Assembly: GCF_000407545.1 (NCBI RefSeq)
Contig: NZ_ASWH01000004.1
Coordinates: forward strand, 5,939-69,938
Reading direction: 5' to 3'
DNA: 64,000 bases
Source of the DNA: Enterococcus gilvus ATCC BAA-350
GTDB lineage: Bacteria; Bacillota; Bacilli; Lactobacillales; Enterococcaceae
Within the stretch, counting starts at the first letter, position 1. Every line of letters begins with the position of its first letter. This document shows, one piece after another, positions 24,933-33,574 of this stretch. The notes below the pieces were generated by a model. The model did not search any database. It was not told the DNA's origin and was given only the letters and a program-made list of their open reading frames with translations. The position numbers were made by a program, and so were the translations under genes.

Positions 24933-26182
24933 TGAGTGAGGTAAAACAAAAATATCAAGTTGCCAAAGAAGCCTATGCGAAAGTTGGTGTCGATACAGAT
25001 GCAGTTTTAGAAAAATTAGCAAATGTAAAAATTTCGATGCACGTATGGCAAGGCGATGATGTTAAAGGATTTTTAAGTGATGCAGAACTATCAGGAGGGA
25101 TTTCAGTTACAGGAAATCACCCAGGAGTTGCGAAAAATCCAGATCAATTACGTCAAGACTTAGAAAAAGCTTATTCTTTAATCCCAGGCAAGCATAAGTT
25201 GAATCTTCATGCAATTTATTTAGATACGGATGAACAAGTAGATTTAGATCAAATTGAGCCAAAACATTTTGAAAAATGGGTAGCATGGGCCAAAGAACAA
25301 GGATTAGGTTTGGATTTCAATCCAACTTTCTTTTCACATCCGATGTTTAAAGATGGTTTTACGCTAGCCTCTCCTGATAAAGAAGTTCGTGATTTTTGGA
25401 TTGAGCATGGGAAACGAGCACGTAAAATTGCCGCTTATTTTGGTGAAGAATTAGGTCAAGTAGCAGTCAATAATTTTTGGGTACCAGATGGCTATAAAGA
25501 CAATCCAATCGATCGCTATACACCTAGAAAACGATTAATGGAATCATTAGATGCAATTTTTGAAGAGGATTTTAATCCCGAATATACCCTTGATGCAGTT
25601 GAAAGTAAGCTATTCGGTCTTGGTGCAGAAGCTTATACAGTCGGTTCGCATGAATTTTATATGGGATATGGTTTAACACGTAATAAATTAATCTGTTTAG
25701 ATGCGGGACATTTCCATCCAACGGAAGTTATTTCCAATAAATTATCATCATTGGCACTATTTGGCGAAGGATTATTATTACATGTTTCTCGACCGGTTCG
25801 TTGGGATTCTGATCATGTAGTGATTATGGATGATGAACTTCAAGAAATTGGTAAAGAGTTGGTACGTAATGATTTATTAGCAAAAACGCATATTGGATTG
25901 GATTTCTTTGATGCGACAATTAATCGCGTAGCTGCATGGGTAATTGGTACACGTAACACGCAAAAAGCATTACTTAAAGGTATGCTTGAGCCAACTGAAA
26001 AATTAAAAGAGATTGAATTAGCAGGTGATTTTACTACTAGATTAGTGATGACAGAAGAACTAAAAGATTTTCCATTTGCCGATGTATGGAATTATTACTG
26101 CGAAATAAATAATGTACCGGTAGGACTTGATTGGTACAAAGAAGCACAATCCTATGAACATAATGTGTTACTAAATCGCTAA
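24932..26182 (+). CDS. rhaA: L-rhamnose isomerase
   Basis: RhaA converts L-rhamnose to L-rhamnulose using Mn2+ or another divalent metal. The 416-residue length is standard. Recognisable family segments are [14 protein letters not shown] near 34-47, [10 protein letters not shown] near 55-64, [23 protein letters not shown] near 127-149, and the metal-binding [16 protein letters not shown] near 255-270. It overlaps rhaB by one base. AGTGAGG in the end of rhaB is the ribosome site. Confidence 0.97.
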   Translation: MSEVKQKYQVAKEAYAKVGVDTDAVLEKLANVKISMHVWQGDDVKGFLSDAELSGGISVTGNHPGVAKNPDQLRQDLEKAYSLIPGKHKLNLHAIYLDTDEQVDLDQIEPKHFEKWVAWAKEQGLGLDFNPTFFSHPMFKDGFTLASPDKEVRDFWIEHGKRARKIAAYFGEELGQVAVNNFWVPDGYKDNPIDRYTPRKRLMESLDAIFEEDFNPEYTLDAVESKLFGLGAEAYTVGSHEFYMGYGLTRNKLICLDAGHFHPTEVISNKLSSLALFGEGLLLHVSRPVRWDSDHVVIMDDELQEIGKELVRNDLLAKTHIGLDFFDATINRVAAWVIGTRNTQKALLKGMLEPTEKLKEIELAGDFTTRLVMTEELKDFPFADVWNYYCEINNVPVGLDWYKEAQSYEHNVLLNR

Positions 26183-26202
26183 GATACTAGAAGGAGAGCA
26201 TA

Positions 26203-27030
26203 ATGAAAAAAATATCAATGTTACAAGCACCCTTTGTCAAAGAAATGATTGAAACAACAAGTAATTTGTACCGTTTAGGTTGGGATGAACGGAATGGTGG
26301 AAATATTTCATATCTTTTAAGTGAGGAAGAAGTAACTCCTTTTGTAGATATCCAAAATGTTATTCGACAAATTCCAATGATTTTTGATGCAAGTGCTCTA
26401 AAAGGCCGTTACTTTTTAGTAACAGGGTCAGGCAAGTACTTTAAAAATGTGGAGTTTGCGCCTTCAGAAAATATTGGGCTAGTTCGTGTCGCTGAAAACG
26501 GTAAAACATTAGATTTGTTATGGGGATTAGAAAATGACGCAAAACCAACAAGTGAATTGCCAAGTCATTTTATGAGTCATATAGCCCGATTGGAAGTAGA
26601 TCCGGAGAATCGTATTATCATGCACAATCATGCAACTCATCTATTGGCAATGACGTTTACTCATGAACTGGACGAACGTGCCTTTACACGCACCTTATGG
26701 CAAATGTGTACAGAATGTCTCGTTGTTTTCCCAGAAGGGGTATCGATTATTCCTTGGTTAGTCCCTGGTACAAACGAAATTGGTGAAGCAACTTCTGAAA
26801 AAATGAAAGAAACGAGACTCGTTTTATGGCCACAACATGGTATTTATGGTGCAGGAAAAGATATGGATGAAGTGTTTGGATTGATTGAAACAGCTGAAAA
26901 AGCAGCAAAAGTATACACATATGTCCAAGCCCAAGGTGGCGTGAAACAAACCATCAGCGATGAAGACTTATGGAAACTCGCACGTGCTTTTGGAGTGACA
27001 CCACATGCTGGCTATTTAGCAACAAACTAG
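26203..27030 (+). CDS. rhaD: Rhamnulose-1-phosphate aldolase
   Basis: RhaD is a class II zinc aldolase that splits L-rhamnulose 1-phosphate into dihydroxyacetone phosphate and L-lactaldehyde. The 275-residue protein has the glycine motif NGGNISYLL near 32-40, the zinc ligands in [11 protein letters not shown] near 142-152 and the third His in [10 protein letters not shown] near 209-218, with the catalytic Glu in SELPSHF/NPENR regions upstream. AGAAGGAGAG precedes the ATG. A terminator follows, so fucO may be expressed partly from read-through. Confidence 0.95.
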   Translation: MKKISMLQAPFVKEMIETTSNLYRLGWDERNGGNISYLLSEEEVTPFVDIQNVIRQIPMIFDASALKGRYFLVTGSGKYFKNVEFAPSENIGLVRVAENGKTLDLLWGLENDAKPTSELPSHFMSHIARLEVDPENRIIMHNHATHLLAMTFTHELDERAFTRTLWQMCTECLVVFPEGVSIIPWLVPGTNEIGEATSEKMKETRLVLWPQHGIYGAGKDMDEVFGLIETAEKAAKVYTYVQAQGGVKQTISDEDLWKLARAFGVTPHAGYLATN

Positions 27031-27049
27031 TTTTTAACTGATATATTTA

Positions 27050-27077
27050 GGGGGTAAGATAATCCCCTTTTTTTAAG
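27050..27077 (+). terminator. Terminator between rhaD and fucO
   Basis: AGGGG and CCCCT form a short GC stem around GTAAGATAAT, followed by seven T. It may be partly read through. Confidence 0.75.
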
Positions 27078-27115
27078 ATGGTATGTGAAAATAATCACTT
27101 TAAGGAGAGAGAAAA

Positions 27116-28264
27116 ATGATAAACAGAATGATTTTAAATGAAACTTCATATTTTGGTAAAGGTGCCATTGGAGAGATTCCAGTTGAAGTAAAAAAGAGAG
27201 GCTATCAAAAAGTTGTCGTAGTGACTGATAAAGATTTGGTAAAATTTGAAGTTGCTACTCGTGTAACGAATTTACTTAGTGAACAGGGAATTGATTTTAC
27301 ATTATACGATGACATCGTTCCAAATCCGACGATTCAAAATGTTCAAGAAGGGGTTGCATTTGTCAAAAATGCAGAAGCAGACTGCTTGATTGCTATTGGT
27401 GGAGGTTCACCTATCGATACAGCGAAAGCTATTGGGATTATTGTTACTAATCCTGAGTTCTCAGATGTTCGCAGCTTAGAGGGCGTAGCGAACACCAAGA
27501 ATCCTTGTTTGCCAATTTTGGCCGTTCCGACGACTTCAGGAACAGCAGCAGAAGTGACAATAAATTATGTGATTACAGATGTTGAAAATCATCGTAAATT
27601 TGTTTGTGCAGACCCGCATGATATCCCAGTAGTAGCATTTGTGGACAGCGATATGATGATGGGTATGCCAGCTAGACTAGCAGCTTCAACAGGGATGGAT
27701 GCGATGACACATGCAATTGAAGGGCTAATAACAAAAGGCGCTTGGGAAATGACAGATATGCTTCATTTAAAAGCAATCGAAATTATCGGCCGAAGTATTG
27801 AAGATGCAGTAAACGGCAATCAAGTTGCTAGAGAAGATATGGCATTGGGTCAATATTTAGCTGGGATGGGTTTTTCAAATGTTGGTTTGGGATTGGTCCA
27901 TGGTATGGCACACCCTTTATCAGCTTGGTACAATATCCCTCACGGAGTAGCCTGTGCTACTTTATTACCAACAATCATGCGTTTTAATAAAGAATACACA
28001 GTAGAAAAATATCGAGAAATTGCGAAAGTTCTCCAGTTAGCAGAGAAAGATGCAGATCTTGAAACTGTACGCGATGCTGCATGCAATGAAATTTCTCGTT
28101 TAAGTGAAGCAGTCGGTATTCCGAAAACCATCTCTGAATTAGGTGTCAAAGAAGAAGATATTCCACAAGTTGCAGCAGATGCGTTAAAAGATGTTTGCAC
28201 ACCAGGAAATCCAAGAGAGGTCGAAGTTGCAGAAATTATCGCATTGTATCGATCTTTAATGTAG
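27116..28264 (+). CDS. fucO: Lactaldehyde reductase (1,2-propanediol oxidoreductase)
   Basis: FucO reduces L-lactaldehyde to L-1,2-propanediol with NADH, which disposes of the product of RhaD under fermentation. The 382-residue iron-dependent alcohol dehydrogenase has the dinucleotide motif GGGSPIDTAK near 96-105, the region PTTSGTAAEVT near 139-149, and the iron-binding histidines in GLVHGMAHPLSAWYNIPHG near 261-279. AAGGAGAGAG is the ribosome site. It completes the rhamnose pathway of this locus. Confidence 0.93.
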   Translation: MINRMILNETSYFGKGAIGEIPVEVKKRGYQKVVVVTDKDLVKFEVATRVTNLLSEQGIDFTLYDDIVPNPTIQNVQEGVAFVKNAEADCLIAIGGGSPIDTAKAIGIIVTNPEFSDVRSLEGVANTKNPCLPILAVPTTSGTAAEVTINYVITDVENHRKFVCADPHDIPVVAFVDSDMMMGMPARLAASTGMDAMTHAIEGLITKGAWEMTDMLHLKAIEIIGRSIEDAVNGNQVAREDMALGQYLAGMGFSNVGLGLVHGMAHPLSAWYNIPHGVACATLLPTIMRFNKEYTVEKYREIAKVLQLAEKDADLETVRDAACNEISRLSEAVGIPKTISELGVKEEDIPQVAADALKDVCTPGNPREVEVAEIIALYRSLM

Positions 28265-28303
28265 TTTTCAGTTCTATTAAAAGGTAATTGAAAAATAATG
28301 TGG

Positions 28304-28343
28304 AACCACTCAAAAGAGAAACTTGCTTTTTTGAGTGGTTTTT
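28304..28343 (+). terminator. Terminator after fucO
   Basis: AACCACTCAAAA pairs with TTTTGAGTGGTT across GAGAAACTTGC, followed by TTT. It ends the rha gene block. Confidence 0.88.
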
Positions 28344-28359
28344 ATTTCGCCGATTGTAA

Positions 28360-29051
28360 AATTAAGCTAGACAAATAAAAAAGTCATTTGTGCTACACTC
28401 AAGATAGTTCCCGCAAAAGAATTATAAGGAGTGAAGAAAAATGGCCTATACCCATCTTACATCAAATGAACTTGCAATGATAGAGGCGTATTATAATAAT
28501 CATCAATCTGTAGCCAAAACCGCAGTACTATTGAATAGATCTAGACAAACGATTCATAAAGTTTACCAATTTTTCAAAACAGGGCACAATGCTCTAGATT
28601 ATTTCAATCAATACAAGAAGAATAAAACTCGCTGTGGCAGACGTCCTATTGTCTTATCAGATGAACAAACAAAATATATTCAAAAGAGGGTTGTTCAAGG
28701 TTGGACACCTGATGTGATTGTTGGCCGTGCAGAGTTTTCTATTTCTTGTTCTATGCGTACACTTTATCGTATGTTTAAACAAGGCGTATTTGAAGTGACT
28801 CACCTACCTATGAAAGGAAAACGTAAAGCCAACGGACACAAAGAAACTCGGGGAAAACAATCTTTTCGTCGATCACTTCGTGACAGAGGAAATGATTATT
28901 CTAAATTCAATCAAGAATTTGGCCACCTTGAAGGGGATACTATTGTGGGTAAAAAGCACAAAAGTGCTGTTATTACCCTCGTTGAGCGATTATCTAAAGT
29001 AATCATCACTCTTCAGCCAGAAGGCAGACGAGCTATAGATATTGAAAATCG
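28360..29051 (+). mobile_element. IS30-family element, 3' part removed by IS1216 end
   Basis: The element carries an IS30 transposase 5' part and stops abruptly at 29051, where an IS1216 terminal repeat begins. The left boundary (about 28360) is approximate; the segment AAGTCATTTGTGCTACACTCA is probably part of the left inverted repeat. Confidence 0.75.
28441..29051 (+). pseudogene. IS30-family transposase, truncated
   Basis: About 203 residues remain of a transposase that normally has some 320. The helix-turn-helix region SVAKTAVLLNRSRQTIHKVY (about 22-41) and the start of the DDE domain FGHLEGDTIVGKKHKSAVIT (about 160-180, first catalytic Asp in EGDT) are present. The second Asp and the Glu are lost. 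AAGGAGTG precedes the ATG. The frame runs into the IS1216 repeat. Confidence 0.92.
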
Positions 29052-29108
29052 GGTTCTGTTGCAAAGTTTCAAATCTACTATCAAATAAGGTAGAATAATA
29101 GAAAAAGA
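29052..29108 (+). mobile_element. 57-bp IS1216 terminal fragment, opposite orientation
   Basis: GGTTCTGTTGCAAAG and the following bases up to AATAGAAAAAGA match the transposase-start end of IS1216, read on the plus strand and thus opposite to the other copies. The transposase gene itself is absent. It is a deletion scar that joins an IS30 fragment to an ABC transporter fragment. Confidence 0.9.
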
Positions 29109-29362
29109 AATTAGGTTTATTGTCAGGTGGGGAACGAAGGTTAGTATACATCCTTTCAATTCTCAGTATAGAAAGGAAATGGTATATTCTAGACGAGCCT
29201 TTTAGCAATCTTGATCAAGAAACAAGAGACATACTAATGATTATAATAAAAACAATGAGTAGAGAAAAGAAAGCAAATTTTATATTGACAGCCCATGAGA
29301 ACCTTTCCCTTGATAATTTACATGTTTTAGATTTCAGTTCTATTATCAATGAAAGTAAATAG
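29108..29362 (+). pseudogene. C-terminal fragment of an ABC transporter ATPase
   Basis: About 84 residues remain. The signature motif LSGGERR stands at the start, followed by Walker B and D-loop in WYILDEPFSNLDQETR and the switch histidine in FILTAHEN. The Walker A half is missing because of the IS1216 scar. It cannot be active. The origin of the transporter is not recoverable. Confidence 0.88.
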
Positions 29363-29414
29363 GATTGATAAAAATCATAATTTTAAAATTAATTTCAGGA
29401 GTTTAATATAAAAA

Positions 29415-29452
29415 ACAGAGGGTCAGAAACTTAACGGTTCTTGATCTCTTTT
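29415..29452 (+). terminator. Probable terminator
   Basis: AGAGGGTCAGAAAC and GGTTCTTGATCTCT form an imperfect stem followed by TTTTTAT. It lies downstream of the ABC fragment. Confidence 0.6.
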
Positions 29453-29617
29453 TATATTGCTCATTTCATAGTTCGTTCAGCAATTCTCTTCAGAAGGTTC
29501 AGGTAGGTGTAATATTAGAGAAAAACAGAGTATATACTATTATCTTTCTTGTATGTTTCTCAAAATAATTTGAGAAATCATTGCTACAATAGAAATTCAT
29601 TACAACAAAAACTTATA

Positions 29618-30412
29618 CTACATTACACTCTTTCTATATCTGTTTGGTGTAGTTCCATAAGTAATTTTAAAATATTGAGAAAAAGCACTCGAACTAGGCA
29701 TAGCAAGAAGTTCTGCAATAATAGAAATAGGCACAGTTGTCGTTTTAAGTAAATGGGCGGCATATCTCATTTTTTCTTGTCGAATAAAAATAGTAGGACG
29801 AACACCCAATTCTTTTTCAAAAAGATCTGAAACATAGTTGGGAGATAATGAACAAATTTTTCCCAAATCTTTTGTCGATATTTTTGTATGGAGGTTAGCT
29901 AAAATATGTTCGCAACACTTTTTAAGATGTAAATTGCAGAAAGAAAGTCTCCAATCCTGAAGAGCGCGGCAATACTCAAGAAATACTTGTATAAAGAGCT
30001 GATATATTGCTTCATGATCATTAATACTAGTCAAAAATTGAATATGAATATCACTGATACTATAGGCTATAAATTCTGGAAGTCCACTATCTATCGCAGT
30101 ACGACAAAAGAGAGTAATAGCAGCTACAATATTGAGACGGGCTTGTGTCAATTCGCTATTCTCAGAGAGTTTGCCTATACCAATAATAAAACGTCCGTTA
30201 TCAGAATTTGATTTTAAAAATTGTTTTGCCAGGGCAACATTCCCTAAGGTTATGTACTGTAAAAAGTTTTTTTCAACACTTCTTCTATTGTAGGGATGAA
30301 CTGCTAGTTCAATATTTTTTACTGCGTTGTCTAGAGATTTCTGATGGAGATTATGAAAATATTTTGTATATATTGGATTTTCGTCTAGATTAATTTGTAT
30401 TGTTTGATCCAT
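29618..30412 (-). CDS. AraC-family regulator of the rhamnoside cluster
   Basis: A 264-residue AraC-type protein. The C-terminal domain (about 165-262) has both helix-turn-helices: ISTKDLGKICSLSPNYVSDL and ISIIAELLAMPSSSAFSQYF, ending TYGTTPNRYRKS. The N-terminal part is helical and resembles the sensor region of YesN/MsmR-like relatives without the usual cupin pattern. It diverges from the GH78 gene, which suggests control of the glycosidase operon. No ligand can be named. Confidence 0.85.
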   Translation of the reverse strand: MDQTIQINLDENPIYTKYFHNLHQKSLDNAVKNIELAVHPYNRRSVEKNFLQYITLGNVALAKQFLKSNSDNGRFIIGIGKLSENSELTQARLNIVAAITLFCRTAIDSGLPEFIAYSISDIHIQFLTSINDHEAIYQLFIQVFLEYCRALQDWRLSFCNLHLKKCCEHILANLHTKISTKDLGKICSLSPNYVSDLFEKELGVRPTIFIRQEKMRYAAHLLKTTTVPISIIAELLAMPSSSAFSQYFKITYGTTPNRYRKSVM

Positions 30413-30762
30413 AAATGACCTCTTTAATTAGATGTGATTTCATGTAAAAACAAGTGATATCATATATTTATTGTAGAGCATTCATGCTAATATTACAAGT
30501 ATCAACTAGCTGATAAGGAAAAAGGATTGTTATAAAAAATTTAGGTGGAAGTGATTGTAAGGGGTTTATTTAAATAGTTTCAAGGAATAATTTTTCCCTT
30601 TATTATGTGTTTTAATGAAACCGCCAACATATTATGAGGAGGACAATATATTACCACTTAAAATGATTTGAGAAAAATATTTTATCCAATAGAAAAAAAA
30701 TAGATCAAAGTTATTAGTATTTGTAAGTACTTGAAATAGATATTTTATGAGGAGGAAACAAA
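30413..30762. promoter_or_regulatory. AT-rich divergent control region
   Basis: This 350-base gap between the AraC-type gene and the GH78 gene is strongly AT-rich and codes for nothing convincing. It must hold both promoters. AGGAGGAAAC just before 30763 is the GH78 ribosome site. A GAGGAGGAC at about 30635 lacks a good reading frame. Confidence 0.4.
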
Positions 30763-33549
30763 ATGGAGATATATGCAAAACGTGTGAATCAACTGAAAAA
30801 TCCGCTAGGTTATATGATGGAAAAAATAGTTTTTTCATGGAAAGTAAGAGGTTCACGTGGAATCAATCAAAGAAATGCTAGAATTCGTGTGGGAAAGACA
30901 TCTGATCTAAATGAACAGTCAATTATTTATGATTCTGGCTTTTCCGAAAAATTGTCCTCAATTGGTACAGAATTAGAATTGAGTCTTCAGCCACGTAAAA
31001 GGTATTTTTGGGCTGTTACTGTCCGCTCTGATCAAGGCGAAGAGATTTCAAGTAGCGTTCAATGGTTTGAAACAGGAAAGATGGAGGAAGCCTGGTCGGC
31101 TAAGTGGATTACATGTAACAAGTCACAAGAAAGATTGCCAATATTTTTTCAAGATATATCACTTAGAGGTCAAGTTCAAAATGCTCGACTCTACATTTGT
31201 GGTTTAGGACTATACGAAGCATTTTATGATGGTCAGCGTATCGGGAATGAATATCTAGCTCCTTACTGCAATAACTATAATGAATGGGTTCAATATCAGA
31301 CTTATGATTTAACAGAGGTGTTAGGAAAAAATGGTCAATTGTCAGTTTTATTAGGGAATGGATGGTACAAAGGAAGATTTGGATTTGATAATGACTCAGA
31401 GTCAAATTATTACGGAACAGATTGGAAACTTCTAGCAGAATTACATATTCAATATACAGATGGAACCGAAGAAATATTTGGTACAGACGAAAGTTGGCTT
31501 GTGAAGAGAAGCACTATTTATTTTTCTGATATTTATGATGGTGAACAAAGAGATGACACGCTTCCTGACTTGCCCGAAGAGAAGGTCATGCTATGTGAAC
31601 CGCCGTTAGGACAGCTTACTGCTAGATTGAGCACCCCAGTCACTATTCATGAAAAATTTAATCCAGTAAATCTAATAACAACACCAGCAGGCGAAACTGT
31701 ACTTGATTTAGGACAGGAATTTACAGGTATTTTTTCCCTATATGTTAATGAGCCGGTAGGAACGAAAATACACATACAGACAGGCGAAATTTTGCAGAAC
31801 GGAAATTTTTATAGAGAAAACCTTCGAACGGCTAAATCTGAATATATTTATATATCAGATGGAAAAGCAAAAATGATACAACCACAGTTTACCTTTTACG
31901 GATATCGATATGTAAAAATACAAGGAATAAAACGTTTGAATAAAGAAGATTTTAAGGGATTAGCTCTTTATAGCGAAATACCAACAGTTGGTACTATTTC
32001 GACCGGAAATGAACTGGTCAATAAGTTGATTTCAAATATTAGATGGGGGATGAAAAGTAATTTTCTTGATGTACCTACAGATTGCCCTCAAAGAGATGAA
32101 AGGATGGGTTGGACTGGAGATGCGCAGATTTTTACACCGGCGGCTACTTTCATGTCTGATACCTATGCATTCTACAGAAAATATCTTTTCGATATGGCAA
32201 GTGAACAAAAGCAAATGAACGGGAAAGTTCCGCAAGTTGTTCCAAGTTTCGGAAAAACAGGAACTTCTAGTGTGTGGGGAGATGCTGCATGTATTATTCC
32301 GTGGAAGCTTTATCAGTTTTATGGGGATAAAACTATTCTTGAGGATCAATTCGAAAGTATGAAGGAGTGGGTAGACTATATAAGGGGAATTGATGGGAAT
32401 GAGCATAAATGGAGAAAAGAATTTCACTATGGAGATTGGCTAGCCTTAGATCATCCATTGGGTGGCGAGAACGGATTTATGGGCGGTACCGACGAGTGTT
32501 TTATTGCAGACGTGTATTATGCAATCAGTCTGGGAATAGTTACAAAGGCAGCGCATGTTTTAGGGAAACTAAAGGAACAGGAAGTATATAGCAAATTAGA
32601 AAACAAACAATATGAATGGATAAAAAAAGAGTACTATACACAAACTGGAAAATGTTGCATACGTACACAGACTGCACAACTTCTCACTCTTGAATACAAG
32701 TTGAGCCATAATCTTGATGAAGCCAGAAAAATGCTAAGAATATTGCTAGAAGAAAGTGATGGGAAATTAAAAACTGGGTTTGTTGGAACACCGTTACTAT
32801 GTAAAGTGCTTTCCGAAAACAATATGGATGATTTAGCCTATGAACTGTTGTTGAATGAAGAATTTCCCGGTTGGCTAAATGAAGTAAAACTAGGAGCAAC
32901 AACCATCTGGGAACGCTGGAATAGCTTAGATGAAAATGGAGACATTTCTGGAACACAGATGAATAGCCTAAATCATTATGCTGCTGGTGCAGTGGCGGAA
33001 TGGATGTTTAAGTTTGTGGCAGGAATCAATATAGATGAAGAAGATGCCGAAACTCCAGGGTTTAGAAAGGTGATTTTTACACCGAGATTGAATAGAAAAT
33101 TAAAGCATGCAGAAGCTTCATACGATTCAGCAACGGGTGTTTATAGAAGCTCGTGGAAATTTTTGGATGAGAACAATGTTTGTGTTTCAGTTGAGGTCCC
33201 ATTCGGAGGAGCGGCCAATTTGATATTGCCTGAAGCAAATGAAGAGCTGTTTCAGGACAGGAGTAATCCAATATTTACTCAAGTCAAAGATGGTATTTGT
33301 ATACTGAAAGCGGGTAAGTATTCAATAAATTATCGTATTCAGGAAAAAGACTTCACTTATGACGTTGACTGTTCAATGAAAGAACTTCTTTCCAATGAAA
33401 CAATCAAACAATTTCTAGGAAGTTCCATTCCTTTAGAACACTTGCCTAAAGAGTTTATGAATCTTTCACTACGAAAATTAGCAGTCCAATTCGGGAGTGT
33501 ACAGGAAGAACAGTTAAATGAAATAAACAAGTTATTAAAAACATTATGA
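30763..33549 (+). CDS. Alpha-L-rhamnosidase (GH78)
   Basis: This 928-residue enzyme removes terminal L-rhamnose from glycosides. There is no signal peptide, so it acts in the cytoplasm on imported rhamnosides. Beta-sandwich domains occupy the N-terminal about 420 residues (LYICGLGLYEAFYDGQRIG; LGNGWYKGRFG). The (alpha/alpha)6 catalytic domain has the acid residues in DCPQRDERMGWTGD (about 436-449) and GATTIWERW (about 710-718), then the C-terminal sandwich (VEVPFGGAANLILPE). Unusually a further helical tail of about 70 residues follows (NETIKQFLGSSIPLEHLP onward). First gene of the plus-strand cluster. Confidence 0.93.
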   Translation: MEIYAKRVNQLKNPLGYMMEKIVFSWKVRGSRGINQRNARIRVGKTSDLNEQSIIYDSGFSEKLSSIGTELELSLQPRKRYFWAVTVRSDQGEEISSSVQWFETGKMEEAWSAKWITCNKSQERLPIFFQDISLRGQVQNARLYICGLGLYEAFYDGQRIGNEYLAPYCNNYNEWVQYQTYDLTEVLGKNGQLSVLLGNGWYKGRFGFDNDSESNYYGTDWKLLAELHIQYTDGTEEIFGTDESWLVKRSTIYFSDIYDGEQRDDTLPDLPEEKVMLCEPPLGQLTARLSTPVTIHEKFNPVNLITTPAGETVLDLGQEFTGIFSLYVNEPVGTKIHIQTGEILQNGNFYRENLRTAKSEYIYISDGKAKMIQPQFTFYGYRYVKIQGIKRLNKEDFKGLALYSEIPTVGTISTGNELVNKLISNIRWGMKSNFLDVPTDCPQRDERMGWTGDAQIFTPAATFMSDTYAFYRKYLFDMASEQKQMNGKVPQVVPSFGKTGTSSVWGDAACIIPWKLYQFYGDKTILEDQFESMKEWVDYIRGIDGNEHKWRKEFHYGDWLALDHPLGGENGFMGGTDECFIADVYYAISLGIVTKAAHVLGKLKEQEVYSKLENKQYEWIKKEYYTQTGKCCIRTQTAQLLTLEYKLSHNLDEARKMLRILLEESDGKLKTGFVGTPLLCKVLSENNMDDLAYELLLNEEFPGWLNEVKLGATTIWERWNSLDENGDISGTQMNSLNHYAAGAVAEWMFKFVAGINIDEEDAETPGFRKVIFTPRLNRKLKHAEASYDSATGVYRSSWKFLDENNVCVSVEVPFGGAANLILPEANEELFQDRSNPIFTQVKDGICILKAGKYSINYRIQEKDFTYDVDCSMKELLSNETIKQFLGSSIPLEHLPKEFMNLSLRKLAVQFGSVQEEQLNEINKLLKTL

Positions 33550-33574
33550 TTACACATCAAAGGAGAAAAATAGG

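Noticed and set aside
23466..27030. Idea that the isomerase-kinase-aldolase set is for L-fucose
   Set aside because: The isomerase and kinase match RhaA and RhaB in length and motifs (fucose isomerase has about 590 residues), and GH78 genes are nearby; only fucO carries a fucose name by history.
29549..29752. Frame MYVSQNNLRNHCYN
   Set aside because: It overlaps the end of the AraC-type gene on the other strand, with no ribosome site and Ser/Arg/His-rich random composition.
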